Assembly: GCA_043763605.1 (NCBI GenBank)
Contig: JAYULM010000193.1
Location: 1-14,327 of the forward strand
Direction of reading: 5' to 3'
Length of the DNA stretch: 14,327 bases
Source of the DNA: JACMIU01 sp043763605
Lineage (GTDB): Bacteria; Armatimonadota; Armatimonadia; Armatimonadales; Armatimonadaceae
Positions 1 to 7,146 of this stretch are shown here, one piece after another (within the stretch, counting starts at the first letter, position 1; every line of letters begins with the position of its first letter). The notes under the pieces are model-generated. The model did not search any database and was not told the origin of the DNA. It worked only from the letters and a program-made list of their open reading frames with translations. The position numbers and the translations under genes were made by a program.

Positions 1-236
1 GTATTGAAGACGCTCTTCTCATACTGCCGCACGAGTTTGTCGAATGCGTCCAACTCGCCCCGACGACTGCGCTCGATGAGCAACCTCTCCTCAGTGGTGC
101 CGAAACCCGACCCGGCAGACGCGCGAGCGGGTGGCGGCGCGGCATCCGTTGCCGTGCCGCCATCCGTGCGGACGGGGGCAGGCATCGACGCCGTGCCGCC
201 CTCAGAAACCGGGTTTGTCGCTCGTTTCCAGAACAT
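1..236 (-). CDS. ECF-type RNA polymerase sigma factor, N-terminal part
   Basis: This is the first 78 codons of a minus-strand gene that continues past the left edge. Translation from the ATG at 236 starts MFWKRATNPVSEGG. It runs through a Gly/Ala/Pro-rich stretch of about 50 residues, then reads EERLLIERSRRGELDAFDKL followed by VRQYEKSVFN. That last part is the typical opening of sigma-70 region 2 in extracytoplasmic-function sigma factors (acidic-LL-x6-G-x2-AF-x-LV-x2-Y). The product would direct core RNA polymerase to alternative promoters. The 50-residue low-complexity leader before region 2 is longer than usual for ECF factors, so an internal start (Met18, ATG at 185) is possible. No Shine-Dalgarno is visible before either ATG, and repeat-derived sequence lies immediately upstream. 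Region 4 and any partner anti-sigma gene lie outside the window. The plus-strand ORF over the same bases is a shadow. Confidence 0.85.
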   Translation of the reverse strand, partial: MFWKRATNPVSEGGTASMPAPVRTDGGTATDAAPPPARASAGSGFGTTEERLLIERSRRGELDAFDKLVRQYEKSVFN

Positions 237-250
237 TGTTGGTTAGTGGC

Positions 251-361
251 GAGTGGTGAGTTAGTGGTCAGTGGTCAGTGATCAGTGGACAGAAATCCTG
301 GAGGGCATCCCCTCCGGCTCTATCCACTGATCACTGACCACTGACCACTAACTCACCACTC
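251..361. repeat. 39-bp perfect inverted repeat of GTGGTCA heptamers
   Basis: Bases 251-289 and 323-361 are exact reverse complements (39 bp), separated by a 33-base spacer. The spacer holds its own small hairpin (300-305 pairing with 310-315). The arms consist of degenerate copies of the heptamer GTGGTCA/GTGATCA/GTGGTGA. The element fills the gap between the end of the DUF4446 gene and the start of the sigma gene, so it would be transcribed as one long hairpin. It could act as a terminator or processing site, though there is no T-tract. It belongs to the same family as the repeats at 5962, 8133, 8415 and inside rnpB. Confidence 0.9.
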
Positions 362-368
362 ACGCCTC

Positions 369-1076
369 CTAATTCCCATTGCGCAACGCCGCGCTGAATC
401 GGTCGTTGGAATGAAGCGGGACGGGGCGCGGGGGCATGACGCCCGCCGACACCGCGACCTGGGTCAATTTGTCACGCATGGTGCCGGGGAGCGGCTCGCC
501 GGCGTTCGCCGCGCCGACGAAATCCGTGCCGGGACCACCCGCCCGCGCCGCGTCTACCGCCGTTTCTTCCTCCGGCGTGAGCGGCACCGAGGCGATGCTC
601 AATCCATGCTCCACCGGTTTCGCATACATCCGCGTTTCATGACGCGCCGAAAGCCCGGTCAGCACGACCCCGTTCTCTTCCGCGTCTAAAATCGCTATCG
701 AGAACGACTGCCGCCCGCCCAGATCCGCGAACGCGTCGAAGCGCACGACGCCCACTTTTTGCAGGCAGTTTTGCAGGCTGGCGGCGTTGGACTCGCCGTA
801 GTGCGCCGCCCGCTCCACCCGGCTTGCCAGCTGTTCCATCGCGCCGACATGCTCGATCAGCATCCGTTGAACATCCCTACCGTCGGTCCCGCGCAGAAGT
901 CGTGCCTGACGACCGCTCATCTGGATCGTGCGCACGAGTAACGTCAGAGTCCCGAGAAACAGGAGTGCGAACGCGCCCAGGACGGCTAAAAGCCCGGTCG
1001 CCGGGTCGCGGCGTAGCAGCTCCAGTAGCGGTGCCGCGAGGGCGTCCAGGACCGGTGGTAATTGAGCAAAAAGCAT
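369..1076 (-). CDS. DUF4446 family membrane-anchored protein
   Basis: This is a 235-residue protein of unknown function. A hydrophobic segment at residues 28-49 should anchor it in the membrane. A helical, probably coiled-coil stretch follows (about 65-105), then the DUF4446 core: QKVGVVRFDAFADLGG at 106-121, SFSIAILD at 124-131, and YAKPVEHG at 151-158, ending near residue 170. The C-terminus is Pro/Ala-rich and unlike the core. The frame stays open upstream to 1430, but that would overlap the divergent phosphatase gene. The ATG at 1076 puts the TM segment at the usual distance from the N-terminus and is preferred, although no clear Shine-Dalgarno precedes it. Family members are widespread in Firmicutes and relatives without an assigned biochemical role. 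The neighbouring PAS operon is divergent, so no functional link can be claimed. Confidence 0.85.
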   Translation of the reverse strand: MLFAQLPPVLDALAAPLLELLRRDPATGLLAVLGAFALLFLGTLTLLVRTIQMSGRQARLLRGTDGRDVQRMLIEHVGAMEQLASRVERAAHYGESNAASLQNCLQKVGVVRFDAFADLGGRQSFSIAILDAEENGVVLTGLSARHETRMYAKPVEHGLSIASVPLTPEEETAVDAARAGGPGTDFVGAANAGEPLPGTMRDKLTQVAVSAGVMPPRPVPLHSNDRFSAALRNGN

Positions 1077-1266
1077 GAGGCGATTACAGGCGGGCGGTTC
1101 GGGAAATCGGTATACTGTGCATTGTATCGCGTTTCGTCCCGGAGCGTTTCGCCGTTGCTGCTTCCCGTTATGATTCGTCGCCACCCGGCGGGCAGAAACG
1201 ACGCGGGCTTCCTTTATCTCTTTATCGGGAAAAGTTCGGTGTTTCGTCACCACATATTCTCTTGTT
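1077..1266. promoter_or_regulatory. Divergent intergenic region between DUF4446 gene and PAS operon
   Basis: These 190 non-coding bases separate two divergent genes, so promoters for both must lie here or very near. TATACT at 1111-1116 (plus) and TACAAT, the reverse complement of 1121-1126 (minus), both resemble -10 hexamers. Neither has a convincing -35 box at 16-18 bases, so individual promoters are not assigned. Confidence 0.3.
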
Positions 1267-3303
1267 ATGGGTGACGAGGCGCGGGTGAGGCTATCAGAAA
1301 TGTTCGACAAGACAGCAGACGCGCGGGGCGACGCGGGAGAAACGGTGCGACTTCTGCAGGCGCAAGCCGACGCCGTGCCGCAGATCCTGTGGACCGCCTC
1401 GGGCGACGGCGAAATCGTCTTTGCCAACAAGCGTTTCCGCGACTACATGGCACTTCTCCCGGACGAAATTCCATCCGCGACGCTCGCCGCCGCTACCATC
1501 CATCCCGAGGACCTGCCGGAGTACCTCCACTCCCGCGCCGTTGCCATTGCATCCGGCTCCCCGTGGGAAATCGAATACCGGCTCAGGCGCGCCGACGGTG
1601 TTTACCGCTGGCACCTGGGGCGGTGCGTACCGGACCGTAACGAACACGGGACGGTCACCCATTGGTTCGGGTCCGCGACCGATGTGCACGACCTGAAAGC
1701 GGTGCAAGAAGACCTGCGCCGGAGCCGCGTGGAGATGGAGCGCGAAGCCGGGGAGCGCGAACTCGCCTTCACCGCCGCCCGCATCGGCGTCTGGGACTGG
1801 GATGTCGTCGCGGACCGGGGACGCTGGTCACCCGAACAACGACGCCTTTTCGGACTGCCCGACGACTTCATCGGCGACTTCGGGCGGTTCACGGAGTTCG
1901 TCCATCCCGAGGACCGCGAACGCGTCGCCGCATTCATGCAAGGCGTCCTCGCGGACACCAATCGCGCCGTATACGACGAGGAGTTTCGCATCGTGCGCCC
2001 CGACGGTAGCGAATACTGGCTACAGGGGCGCGGGCGCGTCCACCGCGACGCAAAAACCGGGCGGGCACTACGCGTCACCGGCATCAACATGGATGTCACG
2101 GAGCGCAAGTATGCCGAAATCGCCCTGTCCGACGCCCTGCGTCGGCTCTCCTTCCATGTGGCGAACTCGCCGCTCGGCGTGATCGAGTGGGACCGGGAAT
2201 GGCGTATCTGTCAGTGGAGTAAACAGGCGGAGCAAATCTTCGGCTACCCCGCCGCCGCGATGCTCGGCGTTTCCAGCGTGGAATGGGAGCACCTGCACCC
2301 GGACGATTTCCCCTGCGTCGAGGAGATGAGCCGACGCATGATGGAAACCGGGTTCGGCGTCGCGCGGTGCCGCAACTTCACCCAAAAGGGTGACACGATC
2401 CACTGCGAGTGGTATAACACGGTACTCAAAGACGAGTCCGGAAAGATGGTGTCCGTGCTCTCGCAGGTGTTGGATGTTTCAGAACGCGTCCGCGCGGAGT
2501 CGTTGATCGCGACCTCGAACGCCAAGCAAACGCGCATCGCGCAAACACTGCAACAATCTTTGCTCCTCACCCCCCCGGAAGACGCGTTCTCCGGATTGGA
2601 ATTGGGTACGCTCTATGAAGCGGCGTGGGACGAAGCACAGGTCGGCGGTGATTTCTACGACGCATTCGCGTTCCAGGACAACATGGTTTGTCTGGTCGTT
2701 GGCGATGTCACGGGGAAGGGACTGGGGGCGGCGCGGTTTACCGCCGAGGTCAAGTATGCCCTGCGTGCGTACCTGTACGAAACTGGCGACGTGGTGCGCA
2801 CACTCACCCTTTTGAACCGCTTCCTGTGCAACCAGCGGGTGCGCAACGGCAACAAGGACGAGCGGTACGTCGCAGTCGCGGTCGCGACGGTCGATACCGG
2901 AACCGGACAGGTAGTCTGCTCACTCGGCGGGATGGAATCACCGCTCCTATACCGTGCGGAGACGGCGTGTGCCTCGGAGTTGTCCGTGTGCGGTCTGGTG
3001 CTCGGGGCGGTCGCGGACGCGGAGTTCGAGTCGGAATCGTTCCAAATGCAACCCGGCGACTTGCTGACGCTGACTACGGACGGGACCACCGAAGCGCGCA
3101 ACGCGGACCGCGAATTCTGGGGCACACGCGGCATGGCGCGGTGCATCGAGACGGTGCTGGGCGATGCGCCCGGCTTATCCCCCCGTCTCCTGGCGCGGCG
3201 ATGTCTGGAAGACGCCCGCGCGTGGAGCAAGGGCAAGTTGAGCGACGATGCGTGCCTTCTTATGGCGCGGTTCGTCCGCGCGACGAAACCGACTGCGGTT
3301 TGA
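1267..3303 (+). CDS. Triple-PAS sensor PP2C/SpoIIE-type serine phosphatase (RsbP/RsbU-like)
   Basis: This 678-residue cytoplasmic regulator has no TM segment. Three PAS/PAC modules lie at about 31-145, 166-283 and 292-408. Each has the PAS_3-type 'HP(E/D)D' (79-82, 213-216, 344-347), and PAC ends such as TDVHDL and MDVTERK. A short helical linker leads to a PP2C/SpoIIE phosphatase domain at about 420-670. Metal-binding motifs are intact: VGGDFYD (459-465), GDVTGKGLGAA (479-489), TTDGTTEA (603-610) and DDACLL (660-665). Where relatives usually have an AGH-like turn, this protein has LGGMESP (553-559). The RsbU/RsbP family dephosphorylates a STAS anti-anti-sigma protein and so releases a sigma factor. 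The next gene encodes the matching kinase-type domain 60 bases downstream on the same strand, so the two are probably co-transcribed. The start is uncertain: ATG 1267 and ATG 1300 are both possible, neither with a good Shine-Dalgarno. The ligand sensed by the PAS domains cannot be read from sequence. Confidence 0.9.
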   Translation: MGDEARVRLSEMFDKTADARGDAGETVRLLQAQADAVPQILWTASGDGEIVFANKRFRDYMALLPDEIPSATLAAATIHPEDLPEYLHSRAVAIASGSPWEIEYRLRRADGVYRWHLGRCVPDRNEHGTVTHWFGSATDVHDLKAVQEDLRRSRVEMEREAGERELAFTAARIGVWDWDVVADRGRWSPEQRRLFGLPDDFIGDFGRFTEFVHPEDRERVAAFMQGVLADTNRAVYDEEFRIVRPDGSEYWLQGRGRVHRDAKTGRALRVTGINMDVTERKYAEIALSDALRRLSFHVANSPLGVIEWDREWRICQWSKQAEQIFGYPAAAMLGVSSVEWEHLHPDDFPCVEEMSRRMMETGFGVARCRNFTQKGDTIHCEWYNTVLKDESGKMVSVLSQVLDVSERVRAESLIATSNAKQTRIAQTLQQSLLLTPPEDAFSGLELGTLYEAAWDEAQVGGDFYDAFAFQDNMVCLVVGDVTGKGLGAARFTAEVKYALRAYLYETGDVVRTLTLLNRFLCNQRVRNGNKDERYVAVAVATVDTGTGQVVCSLGGMESPLLYRAETACASELSVCGLVLGAVADAEFESESFQMQPGDLLTLTTDGTTEARNADREFWGTRGMARCIETVLGDAPGLSPRLLARRCLEDARAWSKGKLSDDACLLMARFVRATKPTAV

Positions 3304-3363
3304 CGATTGGTGATACCGGTATAGAAACGACAACAGGGAACAAACGTCGCGCGGCCGGAATCC

Positions 3364-5643
3364 ATGCCAGATCATCTGGACGGGATCGCGGACGTGCGCC
3401 CCGTGATAGCCATGACGGACACTTTTACACAACTCCACCCCGACCTGCTCATGCCCGCCGAAGACGCGGGGGCGGAGTCGGCGTTCTCTTCCCTGCCCTC
3501 ACTCGACTTCCGGGAGTTCGCCGATTCCCTGCCGGAAATTGTGTGGATGACCGACGCCCGGGGGCGTGGTATATTCTTCAACCGTGCCTGGTACAACTAT
3601 TTGGGAGTCGGACCCGGTCCCGAGGCACGCGTGAAAGCGTGGGAAGCCATCCATCCCGACGACCGGACTGCTGTAGCGGAAGAGTGGGAAGGCATCCTCG
3701 TCCGGGGTGGCAGCGAACTGCGCTATGAATTTCGATTGCGCGGCAAGGACGGGATCTACCGATGGTTCTTCGCCCACGGCTTCGCGCAAAAAGACCCCGC
3801 GACGGACGAGACACTACGCTGGGTCGGTATTTCGGCGGACATCGAGGTAGTAAAGCAGGCACAGGTTTCCCGACAGGAAAGTCAGGCACTCGCGGCGCAG
3901 TCGGAAGCGCGGTTGCGCCTCGCGGTCGAAGCCGCGAACCTCGGTATGTGGGAACTGGACGTGACGACCGGGGAAGAATACTGGTCCGCGAAAGCCGCCG
4001 CAATGATCGGACGTCCGGAGATGAGCGGCAGGGTCGGGGCGGATATCTGGCGGAACATTCTCCACCCGGACGACCGCGCGCCCGCACAATCCCGCTTCGA
4101 TGTCGCGATGCGCTCGGGAGGCGACACGTACGACAACGAGTACCGCATTCTCATGCCGGACGGCGTCTCCTGCCGCCATTTCGTCGCCAAAGGGACGATA
4201 GTGCGCGACAGTGCGGGCGTTGCGATGCGCGTGGTCGGCTTCAGCCGCGACATTTCGGACGAAAAGCACGTTCTGACCTCGCTCCAAAATTCCGAACAAC
4301 GCTACCGCGCCCTGATCGACGCATCGTCGCAGGTCGTCTGGACCAACACGGCGGACGGTAAAATGATCGGAGAGCAACAAGGCTGGTCCGCCCTCACCGG
4401 TCAGACCGAAGCCGAGTATTCCGGCTACGGTTGGGCGGAGGCGGTACATCCGGACGATGCCGAGCCAACTATCGCCGCCTGGAACGAGTCGGTGCGCACC
4501 CGCACCCCGTTCCTGTTCGAGCACCGGGTGCGCCGTCGGGACGGCGCGTGGGGACTGTTCTCGATTCGCGCCGTCCCGGTGCTATACCCGTCCGGCGAGA
4601 TCCGCGAATGGGTCGGGATACACACGGACATCACCGGGGACCGCAAAGCCGAAAAGGAACAGCGGGAAACGTTCGCGCAACTTTCCGCAGTCCTGGAGTC
4701 GGCGACCGACGGAATCGTCGTCGCCGACATGGCGGGCGAGATACTCATGATGAACCCGGCGGGGCTGGCCTTGCACGGGTTCTCCTCGAACGAGGAGGCG
4801 CGGCGCAACCTGCGCGACTACCCGGCGCAGTTTACCCTGCACGCACAGAGCGACGACGTGATCCCTCTGGACCGCTGGCCCCTCGCGCGCGTTCTGAACG
4901 GCGAAACGTTTACCGAGTACGAATGCCGGGTGTGCCGCCTCGACACCGGGACGGAATGGTGGGCATCCTACAGTGGCAGCCCGGCGCGCGATGAGCACGG
5001 CGCAATCAACCTCGTCGTGCTCACGGTGCGGGATGTGTCCGAGCGTAAACGCATCGAAGCGCAACGAGACGGGTTGCTACGCCGCATCGAGGAAGCCGCC
5101 GAACGCCAGCGCAAATTCCTCCGCGATATGCTTTCCTCCATGAGCGAGGGGCGACTGCGCCTGTGCGACTCCGTCGCCGACCTGCCGTCGCCGATCACCC
5201 CGGAACCGGCGGATAAGCCGGTCACGCTCGAAAAAAACACGGTCCGCGTGTTGCGCCACCAGACTGTTGCCGCGTGTCAGGGGGCGGGTCTGCCGCCGGA
5301 GCGCGAGGACGACCTGGTGACGGCGGTCGGCGAGGCGTCCATGAACGCGGTAGTTCACGCGGGCGGGGGGACCGGGTCTGTGTATTGCGACCGTGAGCGC
5401 GGCGTCGTACAGGTCTGGGTGCGCGACACGGGCACCGGGATCAACGAGGACTCCCTGCACCGCGCGACGCTGGAGAAAGGGTTCACAACCGCCGGTACCC
5501 TCGGACACGGCTTCTGGATGATGCTGAAAACCGCCGACCGCATTTATCTGCTCACCGGCGCGAGCGGTACTACCGTGGTGATCGAGCAGGAACGACAACC
5601 GCCGATCCCGTCGTGGATGCAGTCGTACAAGTTCGTGGGATAG
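3364..5643 (+). CDS. Four-PAS protein with RsbW-like serine kinase ATPase domain
   Basis: This 759-residue soluble protein has PAS/PAC modules at about 51-163, 185-300, 310-428 and 438-562; the first three carry the HPDD motif (97-100, 234-237, 362-365). A charged helix (565-595) follows, then a GHKL ATPase domain at about 620-742. N-box E657 and N661 sit in VGEASMNAVVHA, the G1 box is RDTGTGI (687-693), and the G2-like box is GTLGHGFWMM (711-720). There is no HisKA domain with a phosphoacceptor histidine, so this is not a classical histidine kinase. The short G2 region and fold match HATPase_c_2 (RsbW/SpoIIAB/RsbT), which phosphorylates STAS proteins on serine. It probably works opposite the upstream PP2C phosphatase in a partner switch. 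The start may be ATG 3364 or ATG 3412; the second removes 16 residues and neither has a clear ribosome-binding site. Neither a STAS partner nor the target sigma is encoded between the two genes. Confidence 0.88.
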   Translation: MPDHLDGIADVRPVIAMTDTFTQLHPDLLMPAEDAGAESAFSSLPSLDFREFADSLPEIVWMTDARGRGIFFNRAWYNYLGVGPGPEARVKAWEAIHPDDRTAVAEEWEGILVRGGSELRYEFRLRGKDGIYRWFFAHGFAQKDPATDETLRWVGISADIEVVKQAQVSRQESQALAAQSEARLRLAVEAANLGMWELDVTTGEEYWSAKAAAMIGRPEMSGRVGADIWRNILHPDDRAPAQSRFDVAMRSGGDTYDNEYRILMPDGVSCRHFVAKGTIVRDSAGVAMRVVGFSRDISDEKHVLTSLQNSEQRYRALIDASSQVVWTNTADGKMIGEQQGWSALTGQTEAEYSGYGWAEAVHPDDAEPTIAAWNESVRTRTPFLFEHRVRRRDGAWGLFSIRAVPVLYPSGEIREWVGIHTDITGDRKAEKEQRETFAQLSAVLESATDGIVVADMAGEILMMNPAGLALHGFSSNEEARRNLRDYPAQFTLHAQSDDVIPLDRWPLARVLNGETFTEYECRVCRLDTGTEWWASYSGSPARDEHGAINLVVLTVRDVSERKRIEAQRDGLLRRIEEAAERQRKFLRDMLSSMSEGRLRLCDSVADLPSPITPEPADKPVTLEKNTVRVLRHQTVAACQGAGLPPEREDDLVTAVGEASMNAVVHAGGGTGSVYCDRERGVVQVWVRDTGTGINEDSLHRATLEKGFTTAGTLGHGFWMMLKTADRIYLLTGASGTTVVIEQERQPPIPSWMQSYKFVG

Positions 5644-5649
5644 AGGCGG

Positions 5650-5675
5650 GTGTCAGGCGGGAAGTGTCGGGGTAT
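5650..5675 (+). promoter_or_regulatory. Possible SigB-like promoter before the small protein gene
   Basis: GTGTCA (5650-5655), 14 bases, then GGGTAT (5670-5675) resembles the GTTTAA-N12-14-GGGTAT pattern of general-stress sigma factors. It lies about 55 bases before the ATG at 5731 and just after a partner-switching operon. Short GC-rich matches of this kind arise by chance, so confidence is low. Confidence 0.22.
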
Positions 5676-5717
5676 GTATACGGTGGAGGCAGAACCCGTG
5701 ACCCGGGAGACGCCGAA

Positions 5718-5723
5718 AAGGAG
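5718..5723 (+). promoter_or_regulatory. Strong Shine-Dalgarno AAGGAG deciding the start at 5731
   Basis: AAGGAG lies 7 bases before ATG 5731. It is the clearest ribosome-binding site on the plus strand here and rules out the longer open frame beginning at 5650. Confidence 0.8.
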
Positions 5724-5730
5724 AAAAGTA

Positions 5731-5961
5731 ATGAGTACACGCGAAGACAGCCGCGAAAAGCCGCTTGACCCGGTGATGGCGGCGCATGAACACCGAAAAG
5801 ATTCCATCGAAGGCCAGACGCTCAAGGAGCAACTGGCACAAACCAATCTGCCCGGCGCGCACGCGGACCAGCATCACGGCGAGAGCACGAAACCGCCACA
5901 GGACGAACGCAATATCGGGCAACACAACGGCGCAGGTCGCCCGCCACTGATGAAGAAGTGA
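5731..5961 (+). CDS. Small hydrophilic protein of unknown function (76 aa)
   Basis: I do not recognise this gene. From the ATG at 5731, set by a strong AAGGAG, it encodes 76 residues beginning MSTREDSREKPLDP and ending GRPPLMKK. It is highly charged, rich in His, Gln, Glu and Lys, with no hydrophobic stretch, no cysteine and no signal peptide. It is likely cytoplasmic and largely disordered, resembling in composition small stress-associated or hydrophilin-like proteins, but no specific family is claimed. It lies 87 bases after the PAS-ATPase gene on the same strand, so it could be read through from that operon or use its own promoter (see 5650-5675). A repeat hairpin begins immediately after its TGA and may end transcription. 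Confidence 0.7.
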   Translation: MSTREDSREKPLDPVMAAHEHRKDSIEGQTLKEQLAQTNLPGAHADQHHGESTKPPQDERNIGQHNGAGRPPLMKK

Positions 5962-6080
5962 GGATGAGTGGTTGATGAGTGGTTAGTGAGTAGTGGTCAG
6001 TGGTCAGCGTTCAGTGCCGGAGATTTTGCACCGACGCGCCTCCCGGAACTGACCACTAACCACTCATCAACCACTCATCC
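5962..6080. repeat. Inverted repeat with heptamer copies between convergent genes
   Basis: Bases 5962-5988 and 6054-6080 are exact reverse complements (27 bp) built from GAGTGGTT units. Just inside lie GTGGTCA copies (about 5991-6007 and, inverted, 6048-6058). The repeat starts at the base after the small gene's stop and ends two bases before the stop of the DUF4142 gene on the other strand. That position suits a bidirectional terminator between convergent genes. Confidence 0.85.
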
Positions 6081-6081
6081 G

Positions 6082-6810
6082 CTAATGTATTCCCGGTGCG
6101 GGGGAGGCGGACGGGATCGGCGAGGTGCGCGGCGCGGGCGAGAACGATCCCCCGGAGGGGGGCTTCGGATAGTTCATGGAGCCGTTCATTTTCGACCCGC
6201 CCATCTTATCCATTTTGTTCATCGGCTTCGAGGACGACGCTGCGGAACCCATACCGCGCGTTTTGCCGCCGCCGCCGTTATGCCCCATTATCTTGTTTGC
6301 CGAGGAACCGGCGACTTTGTGAATCATGTCGTTGTGTGCGAGGACCGCGCCGAGCGTTTCGGTTGCGAACGACCGCACTTCGGAGTTTTTGCCCTTTTCC
6401 ATCTCCATCCGCAGTAGGTTGATCGTCTTGCCGTGGTCCTTCATCTGACCGGAAATATACGCGTTTTCGAACGCGCTACCTCTCATCGTAGCGAGCTTTC
6501 TTGCCGCCGCTTTGTGCTTCGCATCGGGCTGATTCGGCAAACGCACACTATACTTCGCGGCGAGTGCATGTAGTTTGACATCGTTAGCGGTGTGCTCGGT
6601 GATGATGGTTTGCGCAAGACCACGGACTTGGGCATCCTGCGAATTCTTGAGGGCGATCTTCCCCGCCGCGACTTCTGCATGGTTCCCCTGACACACTTTC
6701 TTCATGAACTGCTTGTCCATCGCGGAAGGTGCCTGTGCGTTCGCCGCATTCGCCGTCATCAGAAGTGCTGTTCCGGCGAAAAGACCGACGACAATTCGAT
6801 TACTGAACAT
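6082..6810 (-). CDS. Exported DUF4142 (ferritin-like fold) protein with Met-rich tail
   Basis: This 242-residue protein starts at ATG 6810, which has AAGGAG 10 bases upstream; the frame is open 8 codons further but lacks this signal. Residues 1-27 form a signal peptide (MFSNRIVVGLFAGTALLM, then ANAANAQA with an AxA-type cleavage site), so the protein is exported. Residues 31-166 match DUF4142: MDKQFMKKVCQGNHAEVAAG near the start, TEHTANDVKLHALA in the middle and a helical end at AHNDMIHKVAG. DUF4142 proteins are four-helix, ferritin-like exported proteins of unsettled function. The tail (170-242) is low complexity: a Gly/Ser/Met-rich stretch with repeated methionines (197-212), then Pro/Ser. 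The tail could bind metal or be a disordered spacer; this is inference. The gene is monocistronic by context, with repeats on both sides. Confidence 0.88.
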   Translation of the reverse strand: MFSNRIVVGLFAGTALLMTANAANAQAPSAMDKQFMKKVCQGNHAEVAAGKIALKNSQDAQVRGLAQTIITEHTANDVKLHALAAKYSVRLPNQPDAKHKAAARKLATMRGSAFENAYISGQMKDHGKTINLLRMEMEKGKNSEVRSFATETLGAVLAHNDMIHKVAGSSANKIMGHNGGGGKTRGMGSAASSSKPMNKMDKMGGSKMNGSMNYPKPPSGGSFSPAPRTSPIPSASPAPGIH

Positions 6811-6820
6811 TTGGGATAAT

Positions 6821-6826
6821 CTCCTT
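6821..6826 (-). promoter_or_regulatory. Shine-Dalgarno AAGGAG of the DUF4142 gene
   Basis: The minus strand reads AAGGAG ten bases before ATG 6810, fixing that start. CATAAT about 20 bases further upstream could be a -10 box, but no clear -35 is seen. Confidence 0.65.
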
Positions 6827-6914
6827 GACCGCATCGCCTGTGGATTATGATTCGGACGCGGTTCCTGAAGGGTTTACCCGTTGGAGGTATGGTTTATGGC
6901 AGGCGAACTGGAGC

Positions 6915-7146
6915 GGGTGTTGGGTGTTTGGGTGTTGGGTGTTAGGTGTTGGGTGGTTCGGTTGTCGCCCGCGCTTCGGACGGTGAACCGTTCCGCTATG
7001 CGCCTTCGGCGGACGCTCTGCGAGCGGGGACACAGGCGGCGAGATGCTTCCCAAACCCGAAGGGTTCCCGCCGAAGGCGCATAGCGGAACGGTTCACCGT
7101 CCGAAGCGCGGGCGACAACCCAAACACCAAACACCAAACACCAAAC
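6915..7146. repeat. Composite element: 52-bp perfect palindrome flanked by GGGTGTT heptamers
   Basis: The stretch from 6811 to 7146 has no gene. Bases 6961-7012 and 7068-7119 are exact reverse complements (52 bp, GC-rich), separated by 55 bases. Outside the left arm lie tandem copies of GGGTGTT/GGTGTTG (6915-6956). Outside the right arm lie inverted equivalents, CACCAAA (about 7120-7146). The whole is a large potential cruciform or hairpin with heptamer tails, ending at the base before the rimI stop codon. The arm sequence differs from the GTGGTCA family. It encodes no transposase and could be a non-autonomous (MITE- or REP-like) element. Confidence 0.88.

Noticed and set aside
4..246. Plus-strand 80-residue ORF at the left edge
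   Set aside because: It is antisense to a clear sigma region-2 start on the minus strand; its own translation is low complexity and has no ribosome-binding site.
1077..1430. Upstream extension of the DUF4446 frame (118 more codons)
   Set aside because: It overlaps the N-terminus of the divergent phosphatase gene, is Arg/Ser-rich shadow sequence, and DUF4446 proteins begin just before the TM segment.
2655..3365. 236-residue minus-strand ORF opposite the PP2C domain
   Set aside because: Arg/Ser/Thr-rich shadow of a strongly conserved catalytic domain; the plus strand carries every PP2C motif.
2688..3728. 346-residue plus-strand ORF spanning the phosphatase/kinase junction
   Set aside because: Gly/Arg-rich out-of-frame translation of two real genes.
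3364..5643. Classical histidine kinase annotation for the four-PAS protein
   Set aside because: No HisKA H-box before the ATPase domain, and the short G1/G2 layout fits RsbW-type serine kinases better.
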